DNA of 64,000 nt from Gigaspora margarita. Taxonomy: Eukaryota > Glomeromycota > Glomeromycetes > Diversisporales > Gigasporaceae. The first letter of the stretch is position 1. The number at the start of each line of letters is the position of its first letter. Made by a program: the position numbers and the translations under genes. The notes under the pieces were generated by a model. It ran no database searches and was not told the DNA's origin. It was given only the letters and a program-made list of their open reading frames with translations. Positions 23,784 to 35,143 of the stretch are shown here, piece by piece. The stretch is taken from contig WTPW01000432.1 of assembly GCA_009809945.1 (NCBI GenBank), forward strand, positions 276,872 through 340,871, read 5' to 3'.

Positions 23784-24744
23784 TTAGTGGCTGGTTGACT
23801 GATCCGAAGTTGTATTAAATCGCTGGAGTAAGTCTTCGAGTTGGTCCTTAACGTGACATATTTCCTGACAAAGAATATTTATTAGTTGATTATTTTCTGC
23901 GAAAGATGTTTCTGTAGACTATATTTACTGCACCGTTTTTCAATTTCTTGAGAACTACATCGATTGACTAATCAAAAAGGTAATTTTACGAAGAAAAAAA
24001 AAACCGAAAATACAAGAAACGAGTGCCTAAACCTGTCTTGGAACACTAATAAAAAAATGTCGAGGGAGCAATTTTACCTAATAACTCATCCAGTCTTAAC
24101 TCTAATTTTAATCCTGGATTAACTATAACCTTAATTTTTGTTGTTTCACTTCAAATAAGGAAATCGAAAAACAGTGCAATCATGGAATCTCATTGAACAT
24201 TTCTTAATACCTTAACCATCTTCGCAAGTGCATTATTTAAAATATCGTTATCAATTCTTCGTTGTTCATCAAAGACGATGATCATCGTGAAACTCAAATC
24301 TTTCATACAAGCTTCGTACTCCTCCATTAATTCATTAAACTTCTTTTCTATGCTTTTAGCACATAAAAATGTCTCAACGACTCTTAGCTGTGCCACCTCC
24401 TCTGCAAACACTTTAATCTTCTCCAAAGAATCTTGAAATTTAAGAAATGATTTTTGATATTTCAAATCTTGAAATTTTTCATCGCATTTAGTCCGTGATT
24501 TCAAGAGGTTTATGGCTACTTCAACAGCAATAATGCGGTTAATTATAGATTCGATAATTTTTTTATTGAATTGGGCTTTTTCGTGGATTGCAAATATATC
24601 TTTTATTAAAGTGGTGATAATGCTGAGCACGGGGACGATCGGTGATAATATGTTGGCAACATTAGCTGCTCCTTCTATGAACTCGGCTAATTCTGGTCTG
24701 GTATTTGATACGGACTCGAAGGTAACATTTTCTTTTGTTGTCAT
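23784..24744 (-). CDS. Stand-alone MLKL-like N-terminal (four-helix, HeLo-like) domain protein
   Basis: Two exons, 24744-24211 and 23918-23784, joined in phase 0 (AAG|gtattaag ... aatatag|TCT) to give 222 aa. The start MTTKEN is preferred over an upstream in-frame Met because the broken paralogue begins at the same place. The domain runs PELAEFIEGA, SPIVPVLSIITTLIKDIFAI, AQFNKKIIESIINRIIAVEV, the FQDLKYQKSFLKFQ stretch, SIEKKFNELMEEYEACMKDL, FDEQRRIDNDIL, then an amphipathic tail (NQLINILCQEICHVKDQLED). In this fungal group the same module normally precedes a tyrosine-kinase-like domain; no kinase domain follows here. In MLKL and fungal HeLo-type proteins such bundles insert into membranes to cause cell death, but that role here is inference. 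A retained ORF after AAG would stop at VLRNVQ if the intron were not spliced. Confidence 0.8.
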
Positions 24745-24778
24745 TATGAATTGAATTGACAAATAATTTAGTTAACTA

Positions 24779-24954
24779 CAAGTCACTCTCGTTATAGTGA
24801 ACTCTCGTTATAATATAGTGAAGATAAATTCAAAACCGTCTATATAAAAATCCTCTCGATATAGTGAATTTACTAATAATCTCTCGATATAACGAAATTT
24901 TTAAAAATTTTTACTATGGAACGGATCACTTCACTATAATGAGAGTGTGACTTG
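24779..24954. mobile_element. Pogo/Tigger-like MITE (176 bp, TA target)
   Basis: TA dinucleotides flank CAAGTCACTCTCGTTATAGT at left and the inverse CTATAATGAGAGTGTGACTTG-type end at right. Internal copies of CTCTCGATATAGTGAA repeat the terminal motif, as seen in Tigger-type MITEs. It sits 35 bp upstream of the MLKL-like gene start, so it may overlap that promoter. Confidence 0.88.
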
Positions 24955-25021
24955 TATCAATTTATATTTTTTTTTCTCTCAGTAATACAGTAATTACATG
25001 AAATTAAATCCAATTTCGATC

Positions 25022-25510
25022 GAACTATATTACTGTATTAGGTAGGCTGGTACAAAATCCATAGGTAGATTTTAAAAAAACGTGGAACAGAGGAAATACT
25101 TAAATATACATTGTAAAAATGATGATATACTAGGTCGAATGAGTAGCAAAATATATAAAACATTTTTACTGTTTATGTATAAATAAAAATTTTATGTCAT
25201 TATTCTTCTTGTTCTATATTAATATAATAAAATACTGAAATATTCGGCGCTTAATAAACTAATCATATTACTGTATTAGGTAGGCTGGTACAAAATCCAT
25301 AGGTAGATTTTAAAAAAACGTGGAACAGAGGAAAATACTTAAATATACATTGTAAAAATGATGATATACTAGGTCGAATGAGTAGCATAATATATAAGCA
25401 TTTTTACTGTTTATGTATAAATAAAAATTTATGGCATGATCATTATTGTTCTATAGAAATATTCGGCGTTTACCACTCGTTTAATAAACTAATCATATTA
25501 CTGTATTTTA
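25022..25510. repeat. Tandem duplication, unit about 240 bp
   Basis: Two adjacent copies beginning tattactgtattaggtagg (about 25027 and 25265), plus the start of a third (tattactgtatttta near 25496). The copies share tacaaaatccataggtagat and ggtcgaatgagtagca and differ by small deletions. Confidence 0.88.
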
Positions 25511-25819
25511 TACTTATTTTTGCGAGTGACACAAACCCAAAAAGGAAATTCAACGTAAAAATAAGCTAAGTTCGTGAAATTAAAAATTTAGAGTTAGGAC
25601 GTTAGTGTTAGAGGCTATAGGAATAAATAATCAGCTTTTATATGTATCAACTAGTGCCCCAAGACAGGTTTAAACACTCGTTTTCTTGTATTTTTCCTTT
25701 TTTCGTTTTTTTTTGTTTTCTTCGCTTTGCTCACGTGTCGGGCTGATCCGGGATCATCACATTTTACGTTCTCCGATTGGCTGCATTTGTATCACTCGCA
25801 CAAATAAGTGCACGCCAAA

Positions 25820-26400
25820 ATCCAATTTCGCTATTAGACATGTCGTAGGCTGGTACAAAATCCAATTTCGAACTAGGTGTTAGACATGTCGTAGGCTGAA
25901 CTATATTGTAGGTTGAAGGAGTACCCCTTATGTCAAGAAAATTCCGAGCCGCAGATCACTGCAGATCACCGTCGGAACCAATAAAAATTGCAGGATCTTC
26001 GGATCTTCGTGTAACCTAAACAACCTGCTAACCAACAAAGAAACCGTAATAGCACAAAATTTTACTATGACAACCAGCCCCGATTTCNANGTAAAAAATG
26101 CNTATCATGAAATTTTACNTNTAATGANAGCTTTTCTATGTTAAANTAAACAAAAAAGGGGGTATTATTATCAAAATTTCGTTTTACATCGGATGTAGAT
26201 CATTTTCTTGACATAAGGGGAATCGGCTGAAGAGAGTACAAAATCCAATTTCGAACCATATTAGAAATGTCATAGGCTGAAGAGTACAAAATCCAATTTC
26301 GAACTATATTAGACATGTCGTAGGCTGAAGAGAATACAAAATCCAATTTCGAACTATATCAGACATGTCGTAGGCTGAAGAGATACAAAATCCAATTTCG
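25820..26400. repeat. Tandem repeat of about 50 bp (TACAAAATCCAATTTCGAAC ... GACATGTCGTAGGCTG)
   Basis: Copies at about 25848-25900, 26231-26282, 26283-26332, 26333-26383 and a partial one to 26400. The phrase tacaaaatccaatttcgaac is followed by tatattagacatgtcgtagg. The array is split by a 297-bp TIR element. The phrase ggctggtacaaaatcca also occurs in the 240-bp tandem unit just upstream, so the two arrays share an origin. N bases lie between 26088 and 26146. Confidence 0.85.
25924..26220. mobile_element. TIR element inserted in the 50-bp repeat array
   Basis: Begins CCCCTTATGTCAAGAAAAT and ends with its exact inverse ATTTTCTTGACATAAGGGG; a GATC-containing extension is also partly paired. 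It interrupts the array exactly between a ggttgaagga and a ggctgaagag phrase. No ORF; contains several N. Confidence 0.8.
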
Positions 26401-26520
26401 AGATAAAATATTTGCCGACCTTTAATTTTTATCAATATATACAGTAGATCATATATTGAATTAACTCCGCTCTACATTGTAGTAAATTCGTATGGGTCTT
26501 GATTTATTTAGAAACGATGC

Positions 26521-26702
26521 CCGTATTTCGCAGTTTAAACCACCCCCCCACCCTGTAGAACTTTTATTCTTTTGTCTAGTCATGTATATCTATATAAATA
26601 TATCTGACATATAACTGTGAAACAGGTATATTATGCACCGCTGAAATCTTCGCATGGGCTGATAAAAATTCTAAGGGAGTGGTTTAAACCATGAAATACG
26701 GT
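26521..26702. mobile_element. Small TIR element (CCGTATTTC...GTTTAAACCAC)
   Basis: Left CCGTATTTCGCAGTTTAAAC, right GTTTAAACCATGAAATACGG. Non-coding interior. The terminal CCGTATTTCGC is shared with the element at 46080-46345, suggesting a related family. Confidence 0.75.
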
Positions 26703-27104
26703 ACTTTATGAGCAAACTTGTAACCGAACCGATTGACGCTTTTAAAACATCTCAATCAATCGTGTGTAACTAGATTATAACGAATGGGAAAATTATATTA
26801 AAATAGGATATCTTGTATATAAAAACAAAGTTGCACTAGTGAATAATATAATATTACGTTTATATTCTCAAAAAGTATTGCACCAGTACATATAAATCAG
26901 TTACCCAATCTAATTAACCAATGATCATTAACAAAAAAATATACAAACATTGCAGATTTTGTCAATGAATATAACCAATTCAGGTATACAAAATTTAAGG
27001 GTGTAAATAAAAAAAAAAAAAAAAAGTTTGCCAAGAATTTTAAGTGTCATCCGTTTTTGTTTGACTTGAGAATACTTGCATCTACCAAAAACATTTTAAT
27101 AATA
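26703..27104. other. 5' flank of the channel gene
   Basis: AT-rich, with a poly-A run at 27008-27025. No other feature supported. Confidence 0.5.
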
Positions 27105-30100
27105 ATGGAAAAATTCAATTCATTTTCTAACGGTGATATTAAAACAGTAATTTCATCTTCTCCACATAATGATAATAAAATAACGACAGTTATCTGTTCT
27201 CCTAAACTTAAATACATTGCTACATCAAGTTCGATCAAGGAAAAGCGTGATTTTATGATTGCTCTATGGCCAATTATTGGTGATAAAAATACATTGCAGC
27301 CAGAATCGACCACTACTTTTCGACAATTTATTCATGATGATGGTGCTGTAAATCACAAGTTACGTTCTGTTTCTGATAATAATTTAGTTGTCGTAGAATA
27401 TACTAGTCATAATGAACCTAGTATACGTGTTTTCGGTAAGTAAAAAAAAAAAAAAACCAATTAAAGTCTATTATAACTATATCTTATATAAATTACATTA
27501 TATTTGAAACAAGTTACTAAATTTACTAAAAAAAAATTTATTAATTCATTCTAATCTTTAATTTATTATGCAGTTATTTTTGATCTTGTTCGAGGTTTTC
27601 ATATAAAGGTTCCAGGAATTCCTATGCAATCTCATTATCATTTATTTGAATGTGCTTTTCTTGACAATGGAGATTTGGTAGTCATTAATGATACAGATGT
27701 CTTCGTATATACTATTAGTTTTTTTAGAGGTCAAAGCATGTTAATATGCAAAGCAGCTTATGGTTTTACCCACCGTTATACTAAATGTTTAATCTCAAAA
27801 TTCGGAAAATTAATACCAGCTTGTTATAAATATGAATATAAAGAAGATGATATTAGAACTCAATGGGATCTAGAAACTGGTTCATTTGTCGCTCAAATAC
27901 CTATGGATTTTAGGAGTGTTGAAGATTCTAATGGTCATGACGATCTTGTAAGAAATAGTGATAAAACTTTACTTGCATCATATACTTGTGTAGGAAAACC
28001 ACAAAAGCGAATTCTTAATGTTTACTCTGCTGAAACTTGTGTAAAACTTTTTTCATGTAAGAATTATATGAATTTTTCATTTATCATTTATCTCATTTAT
28101 CATTTATCATTTATTTTTATTTTTTTGTTTAATTAATTTGATTATTTTTATAATAGATAATACCTTAAAAGAAAATCAATATGATATTGATTTTGTGCGT
28201 AATGGTTCACGTATATTGGTTCCATCATTTACTAAATATACAAAGATCGACGATCCGCCGGTTATTGACTTTTTAACTCTTATAGATCCATTCTCGTTTA
28301 ATAGTCCCATACATATTTCTTTGAAAGAATCTTCTAATGAAATTAATGTGCCATTAGATTTCACTCCTAGATTAATTAATAAAAATAAAGCTATTGGAAT
28401 AGTAGATGGTCTTGTACATGTTCGTGATATTTTTCAAGAAGATCATTCACGAAAAGATGTTAATGATTATAATAATTTTCAAAATTTTATGGGAGATAAT
28501 CTTAAACATTACTTGGGATCTAGTAGTTCACCCTCTTCAAGTTATAACAAAGTTTATTCTGGTAATAATATTACTTGGTCAATTTTTGATACTCAAGATG
28601 GTGAAGAGCTCACGGCATTTAATCTTAATAAGACCACTTATTATTGGGAACCTATTGATAAAAGACAAGGTTTTTATTTCAATAGAATTGATGATAGATT
28701 AGCTGGTGGAATCCAAGATTGTAGAATATTACCTAATGATGATTTTATGGTCATTAGTAAAAGTTTTATATTGATCTTTACTATTGATTGTAAACATAAA
28801 ATTCAAATAAGTTATTGGTGGGATAGATATAGTTTAACTGCTGGTGAAGTTAAACTGGATAACTTAATTTCTGTTCGATATTTTGATGATATTTTGAAAT
28901 ATTATGAAGTTGAGATGGAAAACGTTAAAACGAACGAAATATCATATCCTCTTCATGAATTAATTGAAAATAATATCACAAATTTATTATTTTTTACTTT
29001 ACATGCTCCAAAAATTTTAAAAGCTGCAATCAAATTTCATAGAGGTGATGTTGTTGAACTCATTTGTGACCAATGCATGGAATTTTTCGAGGCTAATCAA
29101 AAAAATCTTGCTATTCTTTCAATAATATCAAGTATTCTATGTAAACTTGACAAATATTATCCCGGAAGTGCTAGCAAATTTTTAGCTCAAACCACTTTAG
29201 TAATGAAACCTGTGGATCATTTGCATATTCATTCCACAATTTATCCTCATCTTTATACATATACTTTAGAACATCATATGTTTAAACTTAATAGATTTTC
29301 TAAATTTTATTTGGATTTATATAGATCATATAGTGGGTTTATGTTAAATTTACAAAATTCTGATTTATGGAATAGTTTTCTTGAAATTCTTCATTATGAT
29401 AGAAAATTTAAAAGACCCGCTCTTGATTTATTTATACCTTTGTCAAAATTTGCTTCCTATCCTGTTGAATATAATTTTTGGAATGAACTTTTGGGTAGAC
29501 CACAAGCAAATGGATTTGTAAAAATGCAAACAACAGAATTATATTCTGATTGGAATGGGGAAGCTCTACTTAATTTTAAATGGAATACTTTTGGAAAATA
29601 TTATTACTTCTTTAATTGGTTCGTTTATACTGTATATCTTTTAACCTTTGCTTTTGCAGTTACGGATCCAAAAGATTTCATCTCACAAAGTAATCAAAGA
29701 ATTCTTTTATGGATTTCAATTATTTTGGGATTTTATCATATATCATTTGAAATACGACAATTTGTTTTTAATTGGAAAGATTATATATTGAGTTCTTGGA
29801 ATTTTTTCGGTATGTTGTATCATATATCACGGATATCACGGGGGATTAATGAGCCATACGTGTATAAGCGGAAACGTATCTTCCGCTTATATTGTACTCA
29901 ACGGCTTTATTACTAATTTATTAAATTAACATTTACTTTATGTTATAGATTTGGGTGCATACATTCTCCCGGTTGCTACTTCTATATACTGGTTAAATTA
30001 TGGTGTTCCACCGTTATGGGCACCAGCGATGTCCAATTTATTTCTTGATCTAAAATTCTTATTTTTCTTACGACCTTTTGAATCTTTTGGTGTCTACTTT

Positions 30101-31045
30101 GCCATGATAACTGGTGTTGCACGAAAAGTATTCTCCTTCTTAATAATTTTGGGATTAATTTTATTAGGATATACCCATGCTTTATTTACATTATTGCAAC
30201 CAATTGAAGAATTTGATGAATCTGAACCATTATTTAATGATGATAAAAATAATCCTTGGAATCTTGTTCCAACATTTTATCGAGTTGGCTCAGATGGAAA
30301 TATTATTAAAAAATCGGCGTTTATCGAACCACCCAATAAGAATACAAATATGTATACCAATTTTGGTACCGCGTTAATTGCAGTATATCAATTAATGACA
30401 GGTATTTAAATTTATATGCCATTTATTCATTTTAATTTTCAAAGGAATATATTGATATGTAACAAAAATAACAATATATAACGTAATTATATAAACAGGT
30501 GATACTGGATCTCTTTCAAGTTGGGAATATAGCGATAATTTCCCTTTAGTGTTCTTGATGATCACTTTCTCTTTCTTCACGGTTATCTATTTACTTAATT
30601 TGTTCATTGGTTTAATGAGCAATGCTATTCAAGATAATGATAATAAAGCATCATTCTTGAAACAGAAAGCAGAGGTTTTTAATCATTATTACTTTAATGC
30701 TATACTTATTCTATGATGTTAATAATATTAACTATCTTTTTTATATTGTATAGATTTTGGCAGAAATTGAACTATTTTGTCTGTTTCCTCAACAACGTAG
30801 ATGGAGGCACTGGTTCCCAGATTACATGTGAGTACAATCGTTATCTATTATTATATTCTTAAGGTACGATATTAATAATAAATATTTCTTTTAATCACAA
30901 TAGTTATTATAAGGCACATGTGGATGAAGTTCGAAGTAAAATAAGAGAAATAAATGGTCATGATTGGCATGGTGTTGAAAAACCAGTTTTACATCCAGAA
31001 CTTTTAAAAATTATTGGTATGGATAAAAGTAGATACAGGGAATGA
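27105..31045 (+). CDS. WD-like/TRP-like ion channel protein
   Basis: Seven exons: 27105-27435, 27574-28056, 28157-29809, 29949-30401, 30499-30674, 30754-30827 and 30904-31045. They join in phase to 1103 aa. The first ~700 residues are soluble and begin with propeller-like phrases (ICSPKLKYIATSS...ALWPI; GDLVVINDTDVFVYTI), so a WD40-type fold is likely but diverged. The rest is an ion-transport domain: S1 about 752-772 (FNWFVYTVYLLTFAF), S2 about 785-808, S3 about 816-838, S4 about 849-877 (DLKFLFFLRPFESFG, few charges), S5 about 883-906, a pore loop with FGTALIAVYQLMTGDTGS, and S6 (FLMITFSFFTVIYLLNLFIG). The tail reads EIELFCLFPQQRRW. Low S4 charge suits TRP-type rather than voltage-gated channels. 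Acts in a membrane; ion selectivity unknown. Intron 3 carries a small hairpin insertion. It is convergent with the kinase gene. Confidence 0.92.
29852..29905. mobile_element. Short hairpin insertion in channel intron 3
   Basis: TATAAGCGGAAACG and CTTCCGCTTATA form a hairpin, with weaker pairing further out (AGCC...GGCT). The preceding atatcacgggg-attaa and the ATAAGCGGAAACG core recur at about 61234-61316. It lies wholly inside the 139-bp intron, so it does not change the protein. Confidence 0.65.
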
Positions 31046-31867
31046 TGAAGCATAAATAAATTAAACAGAATATATATATAATATATATATAGTATATATA
31101 GATAATCAAAGCACATAAAATTTCTCATACATCATTAGCTTAAAATTTTAATCAAATTACGTGATATAAAAAAAATAAAAAAAAAGTAAAATTGTAAGTA
31201 TTAGGAAGAAAATAAAAACATTATAGTATTTGAATAACTCAAAAAATTAATAATACTATACCACATTGTTATAAAATTTTTGCTGTTTAAGAGTTTTTTT
31301 TTACTACTGACCAGTATTAAGATCAGATGTAACATAAATCAGAACAATATGTTCAGGAAAATTTACATTACACCTGATCTTTACATTATACTTTCATGAT
31401 ATTAATAGTGACATTAATACGAGAAATTGAATACTTCAAATACTGTACATTATATCTTTAGATTCCAAACTTGTGCTGGATTGACTTTTATTATTACTGA
31501 GTCAATATACGTGACTAATTAATGAAACGAAAAAAAACAATTACGCCACTAAATAAATTCTTATCATCACCTATAACTCTTGGCAAAAATTAAACAATAA
31601 AATGAGTTGAAAATAAATGATAATTTGTAATATATATACATGTTATGATAATCTAAAAAAAAAAAAAAAAAAAAAGTGTGAAACTTGAAATTCGAAAAAG
31701 TTTTTTTTTTAAAAAAAAAAAGATCAAAATAAAAAGGTCAAATTCATTATATAGAAAATATGTCTATAATGCACTAATTTAATGTTCTATTCTTATTATC
31801 TCCATTGAACTAATATTAAAAAATGTAATTAATAAAATGCAAATAAAAATAAATCTATACTATGTTG
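31046..31867. other. Convergent 3' flanks of channel and kinase genes
   Basis: AT-rich, with TA runs near 31068-31098 and A runs near 31655-31675. No supported gene. Confidence 0.55.
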
Positions 31868-33278
31868 TTATGATTTATTGAGTTCTACACTTAAGTTTGG
31901 AAATTCCAATAATCTACTCGTATATACAGATAACGGATGTACCATCGTCGACGGCGATGACACCGTTCCATTACCCTTCTTTCTATGTTCTTCAGCCATA
32001 AAGAACTCCTTTCTAATTGTTGATTCATTACCACTGTCGTTCATTAATTGTTCTAACCAATCTTCCAAAATGTCTGCAACCACAGTTGAATCCGGACGTC
32101 TATCAGGATTCGAATCCCAACATCGTTTCATCAATTTAACATATGATGGTGGGGTTCCTTTTACAGCTTTAGGTCTCAAATTATTACAAATGTCCAAAGC
32201 TAATGAGTGGTCATGTGGTCTATCTTCAAAAGGACGTCTTCCAGTAGAAATGCTCCACATTATCATTCCAAAGCAATATATATCCGATGCTGTCGAATAA
32301 TCAGAACCTAATAATATCTCAGGTGGAACATACGGTAAAACACCATATATACCAGCATTATCATAGGTCTTATTAGGTGGAAAATATTGACCTATATCTG
32401 AAATATGAGTAAATCCTGGATGTTTGGAATCTAAAAATATATTACCCGGATGAAAATTTCTATGAATTATATTTTTGTTATGTAATGAAGCAAGGGCTAT
32501 TATAAGATCGTAAAGTATTTCTAATTTTTTTTTCCATGTTATATGTTGTGAAGGTTTAATAATATGTTTATAAAAACTTTTAGCATAATCCATTACGAGT
32601 AAATAATTTTTAGTGACTGGATCTTGAGAGACACCATAACAGAATATTACATGACCGTCTGCATTACATATATGATGTAATGCTAACTATATTAAGAGAT
32701 ATTAAAAAAAATTTTTTTTTTTAAATATAAATTTTTTTTTAAAATTTAAAAAATTCATGTTATTTTAAAATTACCTCGTTCAAAAAATCCAATGTGATAT
32801 CTTGTGAATTAATCAAACTTTTCAGTACCACCTTTCTCGGACCAGTTCTTACTCTTTCCATCTTTTTTTCATTCCATGCCCACCTTGGACCTTCTTTCCA
32901 ATAAGCTGTGTAAACATTTCCGTATCCACCACTAGCCAAATATTTAACTTCCACAAAACTTTCATAAGGTATCCATTCCAAATAATCATGTGCAGTATAA
33001 GCATTTTTTTGAGATTGCCTTATAAAATCATCAATATCAATATTACCGCTAGTCCAATGCGGAAATTCAGATTCGAAACGATTGGCTTCGCAGGATTGAC
33101 ACCAGCTGTAACCAGTTCTCGGATTTCCGCATTCGGAACATAGCCAGTAAGTTCGACGACAGAAATCATAATCAAGACTCATGAAAGAAGTTATGGATCG
33201 CCTAAGAGCGGGCGATGTTATTGAGGACGTTGTATGAACGGAATCAGATGATGAAGGTTTTTTGAGAACACCGCCCAT
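31868..33278 (-). CDS. Tyrosine-kinase-like (TKL) protein with N-terminal Cys4 finger; probable pseudokinase
   Basis: Two exons, 33278-32775 and 32686-31868, joined in phase 0 to 440 aa. A Cys4 motif CSECGNPRTGYSWCQSC (Cys47, 50, 60, 63) precedes the kinase domain, as is common in kinases of this fungal lineage. The domain has a glycine loop LASGGYGNVY (114-123), the ATP-binding Lys153 (VVLK), hinge LLVMDYA, then IIHRNFHPGNIFLD. The usual HRD Asp is Asn245, while Asn250 is kept. The metal motif reads SDIGQY (Asp265, DIG for DFG). Next come the APE-like VPPEIL, DIYCFGMIMWSI and RCWDSNPDRRP. The catalytic-base loss predicts weak or no phosphotransfer, although ATP binding may persist. The long tail is Ser/Thr-rich. 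Likely a signalling scaffold, by inference. Tail to tail with the channel gene. Confidence 0.93.
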
Positions 33279-35143
33279 TTTATTTTTAAATATTTTTGTT
33301 AGAGTTAATAATTTGAAGAATTGGCTAAAGGTTTGCGAAGATACCTAATAAAAATAGGCTTTATTATTTATTTTATTGTATATGCGTTATAGACGAAATA
33401 TTAGCATTAATCAAATTTTTAAACTAAACACTAACTAATCGATCTATTGATATCATAAATACTATTAATAAACATCTCTTTTAGAAAGAAAAAAAAAAAA
33501 AAGACGTGAGGAAAAAAATTGATAGTTTTTGGAAAATTATTTATTATTGTTGGACACAAAAAAAAATGTTTTTTGTGATACAAACGTTTTACCAATGGAA
33601 GATTTTTTAATATGCACACCTACCACTTATTGATACGATCGACTTTACTATTATTGAATATTATTGAATGCATGGTATATAGATAAAGTTCGGGGCGGTC
33701 CTCAGCCATGCTTCGCATGATTTTATTAACCACGTGAGAGAAAATCGACCCTACTTCTTTAATGTTGTCATTCGTAATGAATGTATTTTATACATCAGAG
33801 GTATTGATATTCTCACCTTAAATTTATGACATCTTTCGCTATCTACAAAAATGTAATCATAATTAATTTTCAATTTGTACGTATTGACGGCCGATCAAAA
33901 TGATCCGCTCATATATAATTTTAATAGCGGTAATGTGCTAAGCAGAAATAATTTTCTTTCTTTAAACAAAATTTCCGATACTATGCATTAATTGTGTACA
34001 ATTGTTCTTCTTGCTTTATTCTTATCCATTTATTGGTTTTCGGCCGTTTTTATACTAATTTTGTTTTTTTTGTACGATCTAGGTTTTTTTTTTTATCGTT
34101 AACAAGATATTAAGCTGCGTAGGAGAATATTCCATCAATTCTAGAATTATAAGTTAATTTAACAATTTGCTCCTTGTCCTATTATTTTATATATATATAG
34201 GAAAGAAAAAAAATAGAATTCGGACATTTATTGTGTTTCAATTTACCGTAAATAGGCATTGTTTTTTTTTTTGTTTATAACAAAGAATCGATGATTAGAC
34301 CGATTCATTGACAATCGAAAAAAAGAGGATTTTACGTAACGTAAGTACGTACATATTGATATCATGTACATATTACTACAGTATATCGTATCGTCTATAT
34401 AATATATAATATATAGAATGTAAATATAAATGCTTAATTTCTAATGATTTAGTACCAATTCATATATATATATATACATAAATAAAGTTGTTTATGCATT
34501 TTGATATGTTATACAAAATAATCTCAAAGCTCTTGACTTGCTTGTCATCAATTTTGTGTATGCAATTGACATATAAGAGTGGTGGTATATAGTGGATAGA
34601 TAAAGTTTTTAAAGGAAAAAAATTTTTATTAAACGCATACTTTTATTTAACGATTACTATTAGAACCATGCTCAATATAGAATAGAATCATAAAAAAAAA
34701 ATATTATATAGTAACCTTTTTTGAGCATAAATAATTCAGTATGTAGCGAGAATATAAAATCTGATTTTAGAAGAAGGGGGATATTGTTATCTCTTTAAAA
34801 AAAAAGTTTTAAGGTTGAAGGGTATTAAAACCAGTAAATTTCATAGTGAAAGTTGTCGGAAGTTAAATATAGTTTTTGGGCTGGAGCGGAGGGAAGCGGA
34901 GTGAATACCTATCTATCGTCAATTGTGTACTAGATTTGGGTGATGTCCGACTCCCGCCCCTGTAATGATGATAATGCTGATTTTATCGACCCCTGTAGAA
35001 ATTAGCGATAAATAAAGTAAACTACATATATAATGACTATTAATGACTATTATAAGTAAACAATATGATTAATAATTTTGAAGTTTCTAGGTAAAATGCA
35101 AAAAAATAAAGAATTTATTCACCTGAAAAAAAAGCTTCTATGA
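33279..35143. other. Gene-free region upstream of the kinase gene
   Basis: AT-rich with short TA microsatellites (34192-34200, 34454-34470). A slightly GC-richer stretch at 34875-34990 contains ggagcggagggaagcgga. No ORF, RNA or element end was recognised. Confidence 0.5.

Noticed and set aside
25820..26400. CRISPR-like regularly spaced repeats
   Set aside because: Units are contiguous, without unique spacers of constant length; the genome is eukaryotic and no cas genes are present.
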